Positions 9,756-20,100 of a stretch of 64,000 bases of DNA are shown one piece after another. Origin of the DNA: Parendozoicomonas callyspongiae. Its GTDB lineage: Bacteria; Pseudomonadota; Gammaproteobacteria; Pseudomonadales; Endozoicomonadaceae. The stretch lies in NCBI RefSeq assembly GCF_023502345.1, contig NZ_JAMFLX010000001.1, positions 124,001-188,000 on the forward strand, written 5' to 3'. Positions within the stretch are counted from its first letter, which is position 1; the number at the start of each line of letters is the position of its first letter. Made by a program: the position numbers and the translations under genes. Below the pieces are notes generated by a model. That model was not told the origin of the DNA and ran no database searches. It saw only the letters and a program-made list of their open reading frames with translations.

Positions 9756-10919
9756 ATGGCTGAATACACACTGTTTACTTCAGAATCTGTTTCTGAAGGC
9801 CACCCTGACAAGGTCGCTGACCAGATTTCCGACGCAATTCTGGATGCCATTCTCAAGGATGACCCCGAAGCCCGTGTTGCGGTAGAAACCATGGTCAAAA
9901 CTGGCATGGTTATCGTCGCGGGTGAAGTCCGCACAGAAACCTACGTGGATATTGAGGAGCTGGTTCGTAGCGTTGTTACCAGCATCGGTTACAACCACGG
10001 TGACCTGGGCTTCGATGGTGAAAGCGTCGCTGTTCTGAATGCTATCGGTAAGCAATCTCCCGATATCGCCATGGGTGTTGATGAAACAGAAGAACACGAA
10101 CAGGGTGCTGGTGACCAGGGCCTGATGTTTGGTTACGCAGCCAACGAAACCGACTCCCTGATGCCTGCTCCAATTTACTACTCTCACAAGCTGGTTCAGC
10201 GTCAGGCTGAACTGCGCAAGAACAAGACTCTGCCATGGCTGCGCCCTGATGCTAAAAGTCAGGTCACTATGCGTTATGGTGAAGATGGCAAGCCTGTTGC
10301 TATTGATGCAGTTGTACTTTCCACCCAGCACGATCCCAACATCAGTCTGGAGCAGCTGCGCAAGGAAGTTCTGGAAGAAGTTATCAAGCCAGTCCTGCCT
10401 GCTGAATGGCTACACGAAGGAACTCAGTTTCACATTAACCCAACCGGAAACTTTGTTATCGGTGGCCCCGTTGGTGACTGCGGCCTGACAGGTCGTAAGA
10501 TTATCGTTGATACCTACGGCGGCATGGCTCGTCACGGTGGTGGTGCCTTCTCCGGCAAGGATCCTTCCAAGGTTGACCGCTCCGCAGCTTATGCTGGCCG
10601 TTACGTAGCCAAAAACGTTGTTGCAGCAGGTCTGGCTGATCGTTGCGAAATCCAGGTGTCCTACGCCATTGGTGTTGCTGAACCCACATCCATCAGCATT
10701 AACACTTTTGGTACTGGCAAGATCAGCGATGAGAAGATTGCCGAGCTGGTTCGTGAGCACTTTGACCTGCGTCCGAGAGGTCTGATTGCCATGCTGGACC
10801 TGAAGCGTCCAATCTACCAAGCAACAGCTGCTTACGGTCACTTTGGCCGCGACGAAGCAGAATTCACCTGGGAGCGTACTGATAAAGCCCAGGTGCTGCG
10901 TGAGCAGGCTGGCCTCTAA
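9756..10919 (+). CDS. metK: S-adenosylmethionine synthetase
   Basis: Makes S-adenosylmethionine from methionine and ATP in the cytosol. The 387 residues are the normal length. The ATP/methionine site motifs [13 protein letters not shown] (15-27) and [12 protein letters not shown] (117-128) and the P-loop-like [16 protein letters not shown] are all present. Its ribosome binding site AGAGGA lies inside the last codons of sahR, so the two genes form an operon and are probably translationally linked. Expression should follow the operator ahead of sahR. A near-perfect bidirectional terminator follows. Confidence 0.99.
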   Translation: MAEYTLFTSESVSEGHPDKVADQISDAILDAILKDDPEARVAVETMVKTGMVIVAGEVRTETYVDIEELVRSVVTSIGYNHGDLGFDGESVAVLNAIGKQSPDIAMGVDETEEHEQGAGDQGLMFGYAANETDSLMPAPIYYSHKLVQRQAELRKNKTLPWLRPDAKSQVTMRYGEDGKPVAIDAVVLSTQHDPNISLEQLRKEVLEEVIKPVLPAEWLHEGTQFHINPTGNFVIGGPVGDCGLTGRKIIVDTYGGMARHGGGAFSGKDPSKVDRSAAYAGRYVAKNVVAAGLADRCEIQVSYAIGVAEPTSISINTFGTGKISDEKIAELVREHFDLRPRGLIAMLDLKRPIYQATAAYGHFGRDEAEFTWERTDKAQVLREQAGL

Positions 10920-10924
10920 TCTGT

Positions 10925-10981
10925 ATTCCAGCACATAAAAAAACGGAGCACTAAGTGCTCCGTTTTTTTATGTGCTGGAAT
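10925..10981. terminator. Bidirectional terminator between metK and the convergent gene
   Basis: A perfect inverted repeat of 28-bp arms around one central base. The core GGAGCACT/AGTGCTCC is flanked on each side by seven A or T, so each strand reads as GC stem plus T-run. Outside this the pairing continues through ATTCCAGCACAT. It ends three bases before the stop of the convergent gene. Confidence 0.95.
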
Positions 10982-10983
10982 AA

Positions 10984-12324
10984 TTATTTAAAGTCTTCAG
11001 CAGTTACAACTTTTCCACCATTCTTCAGAACTGTTGGCCCCTCAGGCTTAGCGGCCTTAAGAGAGTCCAGCAGGGCTTGTCGAGCTTGCTCACTGCCCGC
11101 AAGAACCAGCTTATAAGAATCTTCTTCTGGTCTCATAACTGTTACTTCGCCATGTCTGACAAGAAGAAGGATCGTTTCCATCTGCTGAATCGTCAGATTG
11201 CTTTCCAGATCCTCTTTTCTGGAAATACCCTTAACAAAAACGCTGTCGCTGGAGAACACAGTGTTAAATCCATACTCACCAACAATCGGCAGCATTTTCC
11301 ACCAGGTTTCGTTAGAAGGGATTTTCTTCAAGCACACATCAACTAACTCCCGATTATCTTGGCTCAATACGTCTTTCAAGCTCAAGGTCGTTTTCCAGCG
11401 ATTTGACTTTGTACTGTCTGAAACAGCCACATGGAAGTAACCATCAAAGTCATTCTCAGCACCACAAGTTACGGGATGACCCTCATCGTTGTAAGTTTCA
11501 ACTTTGAAGCGAATACCCATAACTGGTGTTCTGTTTGGCTGCTGATCCAGCACACCAGCAAAAACAGGTGTGGAAGCAAACACTTCCTTTGTTAAGCGAG
11601 GCACTGCCAAATCACCACTATCTTCCTCACGGGACAAAGGAGCCGAGCGATAAGGAAGACGGTTATATAAATTTGCATATGCCTTCCTGACCTTCTCTTT
11701 GTAAAAATCGAACTGTACAAGCGCTTCGTTTTCATAGCCGTATTTAGTGGCATAATTGAGCACGCTATCCATCAGACTGTCATCAAAAATTGTGTCTCTT
11801 TCATTTAAAGAATCAGATTTCTGCTTAGCACGACGCATCTGATCCTCTTCGTCTTCTATCTCTTTATTGATAGCGTTTAACTCAGCAAGGATACTTTGAT
11901 CTTCTGGGGCGGCATCCAGCTTGGTTTGAGCTTCAGCTTTCTGCTTTTTGAGGTCACTGAGTTTCTCTGATGACGAAGTAAGCTGTTGCTCGACTTCATT
12001 TAACTGTTTATCAACCTCACTCTGCTCTGCTGGATTTCGCTGATACGAAGGCCGGTGTTCTGAAGTTGAAGTATGAGTATTAGTGTTGGAGCTACGAGTA
12101 GTTACAGTCTGAGACGATGTCCCTCCTCCCTCTGTATTATCACGCCCGTGCAGGGTTCTGGCACCTTTATCCCTAACAGATAAATGGCTACTTCCATACC
12201 AAGCATCTTTGATAGTACTGGAAACTGCGGCATAACTTGCTTCACTGACTGTCATCGTTGCAGATATGGCAACCAGCATACCGATGACTTTCAGAGGCTG
12301 GTTCATAATATTGTTGCGTTTCAT
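10984..12324 (-). CDS. Unknown exported protein with coiled coil, 446 aa
   Basis: A strong AGGAGG lies six bases before the ATG. The N-terminus looks like a signal peptide (hydrophobic core IGMLVAISATMTV, likely cleavage near ASYAA). Next comes a Ser/Thr/Asn-rich low-complexity stretch (about 65-100), then a charged heptad-like region rich in Glu, Lys and Gln (about 100-175) that should form a coiled coil, then a globular C-terminal half with two cysteines (TCGAEND, DVCLKK). No family is recognised. It sits between metK and ahcY on the opposite strand and shares the bidirectional terminator with metK. It has no obvious link to methionine metabolism and looks like a lineage-specific insertion. 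Confidence 0.8.
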   Translation of the reverse strand: MKRNNIMNQPLKVIGMLVAISATMTVSEASYAAVSSTIKDAWYGSSHLSVRDKGARTLHGRDNTEGGGTSSQTVTTRSSNTNTHTSTSEHRPSYQRNPAEQSEVDKQLNEVEQQLTSSSEKLSDLKKQKAEAQTKLDAAPEDQSILAELNAINKEIEDEEDQMRRAKQKSDSLNERDTIFDDSLMDSVLNYATKYGYENEALVQFDFYKEKVRKAYANLYNRLPYRSAPLSREEDSGDLAVPRLTKEVFASTPVFAGVLDQQPNRTPVMGIRFKVETYNDEGHPVTCGAENDFDGYFHVAVSDSTKSNRWKTTLSLKDVLSQDNRELVDVCLKKIPSNETWWKMLPIVGEYGFNTVFSSDSVFVKGISRKEDLESNLTIQQMETILLLVRHGEVTVMRPEEDSYKLVLAGSEQARQALLDSLKAAKPEGPTVLKNGGKVVTAEDFK

Positions 12325-12543
12325 CCCGTTCCTCCTGTCAACACTAGCTTGGGACTAAGTTGCTTGCCTTAAGACCCGATGACACCCGTCATAACAACAT
12401 GCCTCAAAATGGACCTGCTATTTGGTCTACCAACTATGACAGGGCTAAGAAGCGATCATTCCCAAAACCTACAAACAAACCTGTTAGCAGAGCTGACAGC
12501 CTCCGGAGGTACCATGAGTAATTCTTCGGTTTAACCAGTACGC

Positions 12544-12591
12544 AAAGCTATATCAAAATAAATTGATATACTTTTTTCCTATTGCTAGACT
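12544..12591 (+). promoter_or_regulatory. ahcY-metF promoter with SahR-type operator
   Basis: TATATCAA (12549-12556), six bases, then TTGATATA (12563-12570) form an 8-bp-arm palindrome. The right half supplies the -35 TTGATA (12563-12568), and TAGACT (12586-12591) follows after 17 bases as the -10. The layout is the same as before sahR-metK, including the shared AAAGCTATATCAAAA (12544-12558). Transcription would start near 12598, giving a leader of about 36 bases. Confidence 0.8.
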
Positions 12592-12633
12592 GCTTCCACT
12601 ACTCCAATAAAAACTCATAAAAGAGATCACAGT

Positions 12634-14022
12634 ATGAACGCAGCCAACCTTCCGGAACTCTGTGACTACAAAGTTGCCGATATCACTCAGGCCGACTGGG
12701 GTCGCAGAGAGATTGACATCGCCGAGTCAGAAATGCCGGCACTGATGGCTATTCAAAGTCAGTACCAGGTAGAACAGCCTCTGCAGGGTGCCCGGATTAT
12801 GGGCTGCATTCATATGACTATTCAGACAGCTGTTCTTATCGAAACCCTGTGTGCCTTGGGAGCAGAAGTCCGGTGGTCATCCTGTAATATCTTTTCCACT
12901 CAGGATCATGCCGCTGCCGCCATCGCAGCCAAAGGCATCCCGGTCTTTGCCTGGAAAGGTGAAACAGAAGAGGAGTATGAGTGGTGTCTTGAGCAGACTG
13001 TTGGAGCAGATGTACCGGGCTGGCAGCCCAACCTTATCCTTGATGATGGTGGAGACCTGACTGCACTTCTTCACAAGAAGTATCCCCAGCTGCTGGAAAA
13101 CTGCCATGGAATTTCTGAAGAAACCACAACAGGCGTCCACAGGCTTCTGGAAATGCTGGAAGAGGGTAGCCTGAAAGTCCCTGCCATTAATGTGAACGAT
13201 GCCATCACCAAGAGTAAGAATGATAATAAATATGGCTGCCGTCACTCTCTGAATGATGCTATCAAACGGGCTACTGATCACCTGCTGGCTGGAAAGAAAG
13301 CTCTGGTGGTTGGTTATGGAGATGTAGGCAAGGGTTCTGCCGCCTCTCTGCGCCAGGAAGGGATGATCGTTAAAGTTACCGAGATTGATCCAATCTGTGC
13401 CATGCAGGCCTGTATGGATGGTTTTGAAGTTGTTTCGCCCTATGAGGAGGGTGTTAATACAGGTAGTGCTGACTGTGTTAACCAGGAGCTTCTGCAAAAC
13501 ACTGATCTACTGGTGACTACAACCGGCAATGTTCACGTCTGTGACAAGCTTATGCTGCAAAACCTGAAAACTGGCTGTGTGGTCTGCAACATCGGTCACT
13601 TTGATACAGAAATCGATACATCCTTTACCCGGGATAACTGGCGCTGGGAAGAGATCAAACCGCAGGTACATAAATTATTTCGGAGTTCAGACAGCAGTGA
13701 TTACCTTCTTCTGCTTTCTGAAGGGCGGCTGGTCAATTTAGGAAATGCAACCGGCCATCCATCCCGGATTATGGATGGATCATTTGCCAACCAGGTTTTG
13801 GCCCAGATACACCTTTATAAAAATAACTTCGCCAATCTGCCCGCCGATCAAAAGTCAGTCGCAGTGACCGTAGATGTTTTACCCAAGCACCTTGATGAAG
13901 AAGTCGCACGTTATATGGTGCAAGGCTTTGGTGGAGTCATAACCAGGCTGACCAAGGAACAGGCGAAATATATCAATGTTCCAATGGATGGCCCTTATAA
14001 AACAGACGATTACAAATATTAG
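12634..14022 (+). CDS. ahcY: S-adenosylhomocysteine hydrolase
   Basis: Cleaves S-adenosylhomocysteine to adenosine and homocysteine, removing the product inhibitor of methyltransferases. The 462 residues fit the proteobacterial class. NAD+ binding is shown by [12 protein letters not shown] (glycine motif 227-234). Substrate-site segments such as [13 protein letters not shown] (60-72), DDGGDLT (137-143) and LGNATGHPS near the C-terminus are conserved, and the C-terminal KTDDYKY tail that contributes to the neighbouring NAD site is intact. metF lies 109 bases downstream on the same strand, giving an ahcY-metF operon typical of SAM-cycle regulons. Confidence 0.98.
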   Translation: MNAANLPELCDYKVADITQADWGRREIDIAESEMPALMAIQSQYQVEQPLQGARIMGCIHMTIQTAVLIETLCALGAEVRWSSCNIFSTQDHAAAAIAAKGIPVFAWKGETEEEYEWCLEQTVGADVPGWQPNLILDDGGDLTALLHKKYPQLLENCHGISEETTTGVHRLLEMLEEGSLKVPAINVNDAITKSKNDNKYGCRHSLNDAIKRATDHLLAGKKALVVGYGDVGKGSAASLRQEGMIVKVTEIDPICAMQACMDGFEVVSPYEEGVNTGSADCVNQELLQNTDLLVTTTGNVHVCDKLMLQNLKTGCVVCNIGHFDTEIDTSFTRDNWRWEEIKPQVHKLFRSSDSSDYLLLLSEGRLVNLGNATGHPSRIMDGSFANQVLAQIHLYKNNFANLPADQKSVAVTVDVLPKHLDEEVARYMVQGFGGVITRLTKEQAKYINVPMDGPYKTDDYKY

Positions 14023-14087
14023 TTTTTGAGAATAATTCAGGGATATACAAAACAAAGCCCCTGACCAAAAACAACGAAAAATAGAAT

Positions 14088-14131
14088 GAGGAGGAGGCCC
14101 GGTTATCAAGCTGTAAACCGGGTCACACAAT
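14088..14131 (+). promoter_or_regulatory. metF ribosome binding site separated from its start by a hairpin
   Basis: The only strong Shine-Dalgarno, GAGGAGGAGG (14088-14097), ends 34 bases before the metF ATG. Directly after it CCCGGTT (14098-14104) pairs with AACCGGG (14116-14122). If the hairpin forms, the effective distance from ribosome binding site to ATG falls to nine bases. Confidence 0.6.
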
Positions 14132-14968
14132 ATGACTGCACTGAGCTTTGAATTTTTCCCCACCAAGACAGATGAAGGGGCGCGTAAACTGCAGGTTCAG
14201 GCACGTCAGCTGGCGGACTGCAACCCTGAATTTTTATCTGTTACTTATGGTGCCGGTGGTTCTACCCGTAACAGAACCCGTGAAACACTGGTATCTGCCA
14301 GAGATGCCACAGGCATTCCCGTTATGCCTCACCTGGCCTGTATTGGTCATAGCAAAGACCAGATTCAGAGTATTCTGAAAGACTATAAAGACCTTGGCAT
14401 TTCTCGAATTATTGCTTTGCGAGGTGACCGGCCGTCCGGTATCGGCACCGTCGAGTATGATGATTTCCAGTATGCATCCCAGCTGGTTGCCTTTATCCGT
14501 GAAGAAACGGGTGATCATTTCCATATAGAGATTGCGGCTTATCCGGAAGTTCATCCTCAGGCCAGATCCATGGAATCAGACCTGGACAACTTCAGAAGAA
14601 AAATTGAAGCGGGCGCCAGCTCGGCTATTACGCAATATTTCTTTAACCCGGATGGTTACTACTACTTTATGGATCGCATCGCATCCATGGGGATCAATGT
14701 ACCCGTCGTTCCCGGGGTTATGCCAATTACCAATTACATGAAGCTGGCACGCTTCTCTGATGCGTGTGGTGCTGAAATGCCCCGTTGGTTACGTAAACAG
14801 CTGGAAGCTTATGGTGATGACAGTGCCAGCATCAGGCAGTTTGGTGAAGAAGTGATGACAGGTCTTTGTGAAAAGCTGGTGAGCTATGGAGTTCCTGCTC
14901 TGCATTTTTACACGCTGAACCAGGCAGGGCCTTCAATGGCAATTGTTAAGAATCTGAACCTGGCTTAG
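14132..14968 (+). CDS. metF: 5,10-Methylenetetrahydrofolate reductase
   Basis: FAD-dependent reductase that makes 5-methyltetrahydrofolate for methionine synthase, closing the SAM cycle with AhcY and MetK. The 278 residues match bacterial MetF. Recognisable segments are LSFEFFPTKT at the N-terminus, SVTYGAGGS, HLACIGHS, ALRGDRP, AAYPEVHPQA and the FAD/folate segment ITQYFFNPD. It is the second gene of the ahcY operon. Translation initiation appears to depend on an unusual hairpin-spaced ribosome binding site. Confidence 0.97.
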   Translation: MTALSFEFFPTKTDEGARKLQVQARQLADCNPEFLSVTYGAGGSTRNRTRETLVSARDATGIPVMPHLACIGHSKDQIQSILKDYKDLGISRIIALRGDRPSGIGTVEYDDFQYASQLVAFIREETGDHFHIEIAAYPEVHPQARSMESDLDNFRRKIEAGASSAITQYFFNPDGYYYFMDRIASMGINVPVVPGVMPITNYMKLARFSDACGAEMPRWLRKQLEAYGDDSASIRQFGEEVMTGLCEKLVSYGVPALHFYTLNQAGPSMAIVKNLNLA

Positions 14969-14989
14969 TCCAACAGGACATACTCAATA

Positions 14990-15032
14990 GTCGAAATCAC
15001 TCCAGCATTCTATATATGGGGTGTTTCGACAT
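14990..15032 (+). terminator. Possible terminator-like hairpin after metF
   Basis: GTCGAAATCACTCC and GGGGTGTTTCGAC pair with one bulge. There is no T-run afterwards, so termination would be inefficient or factor-dependent. Confidence 0.3.
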
Positions 15033-15119
15033 CTATCTGTGTGCAGACCGAGTTTAGTCACTGCCCTCTATTCGCTACAATAACAGCCAGTCTATTCCTC
15101 TTACCTACCTGAATTACAA

Positions 15120-15848
15120 ATGCGCAATCCTCGAATTTATGCCCCCGTTCAGCTGCAGGAGTATCAGCCAGTTGATCTGCCAGAAAGTGCCGCAAACCAT
15201 GTTGGCAGAGTATTACGCATGAAACCCAGTGATCCTCTGATCCTATTCAATGGCGAAGGTGGATGCTGGCAAGCCAGGATAAATGCGGTCTCCAAAAAGC
15301 AGGTGCAGGTTGTCCCCCTTGAGTTTATGCCTATAGACAAGGAGTCTCCCCTCACAATATCCCTTGGTCAGACATTAAGCAGAGGCGAACGGATGGACTA
15401 TGCCATCCAGAAAGCCGTTGAGGCAGGAGTGACAGAAATCACACCACTGTTCACAGAGCGATGCGAGGTTAAGTTAAATAGTGAGCGGGCAGATAAAAGA
15501 CTACGTCACTGGCAGCAGATTATTATCAGTGCCTGTGAACAGTGCGGACGGAATATTGTTCCTGTAATTCACTCACCCGTGCCTGTTTCTGAGTGGGTTG
15601 CTAACCGAAATACTGATTTGAAATTTGTTCTGCACCACAGAACCAAACAGGCATTAACCGGCTATGATTCTCCCAAGACTGTGTCACTGTTAATTGGGCC
15701 AGAAGGTGGGCTGACAGCTGATGAGATTTCTACTGCAGAAGGGCAGGGGTTTAACCCTTTGGTTCTTGGTCCAAGAGTTTTACGAACCGAGACTGCACCT
15801 GTAGCGGCTATCAGTTTGATGCAGTACCTGTGGGGGGACTGGTCTTAG
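15120..15848 (+). CDS. rsmE: 16S rRNA (uracil-1498-N3)-methyltransferase
   Basis: SPOUT-fold methyltransferase acting on helix 44 of 16S rRNA. The 242-residue length is usual. Motifs include SLGQTLSRGERMDYAIQKA, ERCEVKL and the knot region LLIGPEGGLTADEI followed by LGPRVLRTETAPVAAI, which forms the SAM-binding trefoil knot. No Shine-Dalgarno precedes the ATG. It lies downstream of metF but 151 bases away, past a hairpin, so it is probably a separate unit. Confidence 0.96.
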   Translation: MRNPRIYAPVQLQEYQPVDLPESAANHVGRVLRMKPSDPLILFNGEGGCWQARINAVSKKQVQVVPLEFMPIDKESPLTISLGQTLSRGERMDYAIQKAVEAGVTEITPLFTERCEVKLNSERADKRLRHWQQIIISACEQCGRNIVPVIHSPVPVSEWVANRNTDLKFVLHHRTKQALTGYDSPKTVSLLIGPEGGLTADEISTAEGQGFNPLVLGPRVLRTETAPVAAISLMQYLWGDWS

Positions 15849-15861
15849 GATCTGTTAGCCT

Positions 15862-16683
15862 ATGAAGCTCCTGACTGCCATAACTACCATTTTCCTGTGC
15901 TTGCCGGCTCTGGCTGCTGCTGTGGATATTCATCCTCTTTGTATTGAGGAAATGATCCCACTTCACTCACCAGCATCTGAAAAGTCAGCATCAGTTGACC
16001 TGAAAGCCTGCTCGGAAAAGTACAAGAGTTACCCTTTTTCAAAAGAAGGTCACTGGCAGGCAGTCTGGAGCAAAAGCCAGATGAAAGAGGAACCGGAAGA
16101 TGAGTCCATTCCGGTTTATTCTTCATACAGTCTTATCGGTGGGATGGAGAACAATCAGGTTCTTTTGCAGCAGGTTGTTAATTATGGAGGGTCAGGAACC
16201 TTCACTTTTGCAATGCTTGTTGAGGGGATTTCTCTGAGTCAAAACCAGCAACATGCCAAAACCCTCAAAATGAGAAATAGTTTTCCTGGCGGGGACCGAT
16301 GCCTTGGTGGCATTCATGATCTGACAATCACCAGTCCTAACTCGGTTACGGTCAGTCGGAATATCACAACAGCTGAGCTAATGCGTTACGGACAAAGCAA
16401 AAAGGCTGCACAATCTATATCCGCAGGATTACCGGACTGCGCAATCTGCTGCATTGGTACAGCACAGGAAAACTGGACACTGGATGGCAAAACCAAACTC
16501 GTGTCTGTCTCACTTGCTCCCAGAGAAAGAAGTAATGGTGAAAGTCGTAAGACCAAATGCCTCTATGATCTGTTAAGAGGTGAAGATGATGTACGCCTTG
16601 AGCTAACCAAAGAAGATCTGGCATCTCTGCAACAGGAGTATATTAACCAATGCCTTAAGCAGGGGAGCGCATATATTCAGTAA
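15862..16683 (+). CDS. Unknown secreted protein, 273 aa
   Basis: A clear signal peptide (MKLLTAITTIFLCLPALAAA) precedes a mature domain with about eight cysteines, including DCAICCIG, suggesting a disulfide-rich periplasmic or secreted protein. No family is recognised. It starts 13 bases after rsmE and may be cotranscribed with it. Its 3' end overlaps the end of the convergent chpC by 29 bases. The function cannot be inferred from its neighbours. Confidence 0.8.
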   Translation: MKLLTAITTIFLCLPALAAAVDIHPLCIEEMIPLHSPASEKSASVDLKACSEKYKSYPFSKEGHWQAVWSKSQMKEEPEDESIPVYSSYSLIGGMENNQVLLQQVVNYGGSGTFTFAMLVEGISLSQNQQHAKTLKMRNSFPGGDRCLGGIHDLTITSPNSVTVSRNITTAELMRYGQSKKAAQSISAGLPDCAICCIGTAQENWTLDGKTKLVSVSLAPRERSNGESRKTKCLYDLLRGEDDVRLELTKEDLASLQQEYINQCLKQGSAYIQ

Positions 16684-17143
16684 GCATGGACTCAAGTCCA
16701 ATCAGGTTGGGAATTAATGCTTCCTGACCGTCAACTGTTACGACAGCTTCCCTTAGCGGCTGACCTTCCTTTACATTCTGATCCTTCTTCCAGTTCAGGT
16801 CATCTGCCACCAAACGAAGGTTACGGGGGACGCTTTTTACCGGTATTGCATAGAACGGGTAGGGATCACTTTCTGTCAAACGGTTAATTACCAGATACAG
16901 TGTTCCGGGAGCAGCGGCGCTCACGCCTTTACCCGACATCCCTTCAAAAGAAATCAGCGGAATTACATTATCCCGCCAGTTAATCTCCCCAAGAAACCAG
17001 TCGGGTGTATTTTCAACACCTACAGGCTCCTGAAAAGCTATTAACTCAGCAATAGCTGAACAGGGAACCAGTAAATGACTCCAGCCTAACGGCACAAACA
17101 TAACTGACAGTTGTTTATTGTCCTGATCCACTTTTCTAGTCAT
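16655..17143 (-). CDS. chpC: CheW-domain protein, ChpC-like
   Basis: A single CheW domain (about 160 residues) that would couple receptor and histidine kinase in the Pil-Chp chemosensory system. It directly follows chpA, overlapping its end by eight bases, as chpC does in Pseudomonas. Conserved CheW-type segments include LLVPCSAIAELIAF, WFLGEINWRDNVIPLISFE and TLYLVINRL. The frame extends upstream to a TTG at 17164 with a weak GGA ahead. I chose the ATG at 17141-17143 (MTRKVDQ), but the start is uncertain. The C-terminus overlaps the convergent gene by 29 bases. Confidence 0.85.
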   Translation of the reverse strand: MTRKVDQDNKQLSVMFVPLGWSHLLVPCSAIAELIAFQEPVGVENTPDWFLGEINWRDNVIPLISFEGMSGKGVSAAAPGTLYLVINRLTESDPYPFYAIPVKSVPRNLRLVADDLNWKKDQNVKEGQPLREAVVTVDGQEALIPNLIGLESMLTEYMRSPA

Positions 17144-20100
17144 GCCTCTTGACAAAACAGCCAATGGTTTCCAGCAGCATGGCTTCCTGGAAGGGTTTAC
17201 CCAGATAATTATTCACACCAATTTCCTGGGCACGTTGACGATGTTTCTCGCCAGTACGGGAAGTCACCATAATGATGGGGATATCTTTCAGTTCCGGATC
17301 ATTACGAACCGCCATGGCAACTTCGTAGCCATCCATCCGGGGCATCTCAATATCCAGCAAAATGGCTGCTGGACGAAAATCCTGCAGGAGTGCCATAGCT
17401 TCTACTCCATCACGGGCTGAAGCGGTTCGATAGCCATTTCGTTTCAATAACCGGGTTGTGACTTTTCGTACGGTGACAGAGTCATCAACAACCATAATCA
17501 GGTTATTTTCCTCTTCTTGTGCAGAGGTATTGGCAACACTGGCTCCGGTATGCTCTTTGGTGGCATAGTCAGAAATTAGCGCAGCCATATCCAGGATAAC
17601 AACAACCCTGCCATCACCGAGAATCGTAGCACCACTCACTCCACGCAAACCGGAGAACTGTGGTCCCAGGCTCTTCACGACAATCTCCCGGCTGCCTTCC
17701 AGGCTATCAACCTGTATTGCCAGATTCTTTTCCCCAAAACGCATCAGAAGAACCGGCAGTTCATGGATAAGACTGTCAAGACGAGGTTTGTGTTCGTGAA
17801 GAAGTTCCCCCAGATACTGCAGGCGATACTTCCTACCGGCATACTCAATGCCTTCATCACCATCCTGGTAATGACCTTCAAGTTCAAACGGGCTTAGACG
17901 AACAACTCCATCAAGAGCATTAAGCGGGATGGCATAACGCTCGTCTGCCAGGTTCACCATCAGCGCCCGATTCACTGCCAAAGTGAATGGCAGCCGTATC
18001 TCAAATTCCGTTCCTTCGCCCAGGGTTGAGTGGATATCAATTCTTCCGCCCAGCTGTTTTAGTTCATTCTGAACAACATCCATTCCGACACCACGGCCGG
18101 AAATCTGGGTCACACTGCTGGCAGTGGTAAAGCCGGACTGCAGGATCATTCTTGAAATATCATGATCAGAAACCTTGCTCGTCTCAGCCAGCAGCCCTCG
18201 CTCAACAGCACGGCTGCGCACAGCATCAAGATCCAGTCCTTTGCCATCATCGGCAAGGCTGAGAACAATCTCACCACCATCCCGGGCAAGATTCAGACTG
18301 ATTTCAGCAACTTCCTTTTTACCATGGGCAAGACGTTCCTCCGCAGAAGCTTCAATACCATGGTCGATAGCGTTGCGAAGCATATGCTCAAGGGGAGCAA
18401 TCATCCGCTCCATCACCGAACGGTCCATCTCACCTTCAGCATTAACAACCTTTAACTCCACCTTCTTTCCAAGCTCATCCGAGACTTGCCGTACAACCCG
18501 GTGCAACCGTGGAACCATACGTTCAAATGGCAGCATTCGGGTACGAAGCAGACCCTCCTGAAGATCCGAGTTAATACGGGACTGCTGTAGAAGCAACGTT
18601 TCCGAATCACGGCTCTTCTCTTCCAGAACCTGCTTCAAATCCTGAAGGTCTGTGGCAGATTCCACCAGAGAGCGGGACAACTGAGTCAACTCGGAGTAGC
18701 GATCCATTTCCAGCGGATCAAAATTTCTTATAGTGAAACCATCACCTTCATGGCGGGAGATAATCTGGGCATGGGTTTCGGTATCAAGTCGGCGTAATTG
18801 CTCCTGCAAGCGGTCAATCGTCGTATGCATCTCTTTCAGCGTGTAGCTGAAATCATTGATCTGCTGTTCTATGCGTGAGCGGGAGATACTGGTTTCAGCA
18901 GATAAATTCACCAGATTGTCCAGCAGTTCAGCGGAAACACGAACCTGCTCATCACTGACACTATCATTGGCCGCTTCGATATCTTTTCGGAGGTAAACTT
19001 TGGCTGGAGCTGGTATCCGGCTTTCGCCATCAGCCCCAAAAACCTCAGGCTTTGAAATGAAGTCAGGCTGATCCTTCTCAACCTTAACAGTTTCTACCTT
19101 AAACTCTTCCGCCAGCTCTTCTGGTATCGCTTCAGAAGCAGCATGCGGCTCCTCAATATTCTTCATCACCTTGCGGATGGACTTACACAGCTTCTTGGCT
19201 GGTTTGCATTCATTATTCGAGCGAATGGTGCTGAGCATGCCTTCCAGAGTGTCATGACTGCTCATCAGAAGGTTGATCAGATCCTGAGTGACCTTTAGCC
19301 GCCTGAGTTTCAGCGCTTCATACACACCTTCCAGCTCATGCCCCAAATCACCGATAGCCTTGATGCCAGCCATTCTGGCACCACCTTTAATGGTATGCAG
19401 ATAGCGCTGAAGCTCAGAAAGGGCTGTTGCATCAGAACTGTCTTCCAGCCAGCGGTAAAGGGCGGCAGAGGCAGCATCCAGATTATCCATAGCCTCATCA
19501 AGGAAAACGGCCAAAAGCTCTGATGAGTTTTCATCATCCAGCCCGGCCATCTGGACGTTCTGGTCCGGCTCAAAGTCAACATTCTCAATCAGGCTTTGCA
19601 GATTCATCAAAATATCTTCACTGGCAGCAGGTGTTTCCTGACCTGCTAGCTGATCCAGCATATTTATCACCCAGTCATGGGCTTCCAGCAAAATATTAAG
19701 ATCGCCGTCTGTTGCTTTGTAACTTCTTGTCTGGATGACCTGGTAAACAACCGCCAGTTCTTCAGCCAGCTCAGCAATAGCATCCTGCTCAAACTGTCTG
19801 GCATTACCTGCCAGAGTCAGCAATCCATCACAAAGATGTGTCAGGTGCTTATCAGATGGATCACGCTTCCACCGTGAAAGCATATTGATGGCATCCAGAA
19901 TCGTGTTCAGGTTCTCGCCCCTGAACAGGTTTTCAGAGCCATAACCATCACCGAATTCTTCATAATCACCGGTTCTTAATTCTGAAAGCTTACGAATTTC
20001 TGCCAGTAGTTCGTCTGTCCCCTCAATTCGCTGAAATGGTGAGCTATCAAGCTGCTCAAGGCTGAGCTGGATTAAGGAGGAGCCCTGCATTATCAAGCCA

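Noticed and set aside
12514-12534. Six-codon minigene with GGAGG upstream, ahead of ahcY
   Set aside because: It lies upstream of the predicted ahcY promoter and so is not a leader peptide of that transcript. Its GGAGG is half of the palindrome CCTCCGGAGG and may be coincidental.
14023-14131. SAH or SAM riboswitch between ahcY and metF
   Set aside because: The only clear structure is the short hairpin behind the purine tract. No conserved riboswitch core or pseudoknot could be recognised, and protein-based control by SahR explains the regulation.
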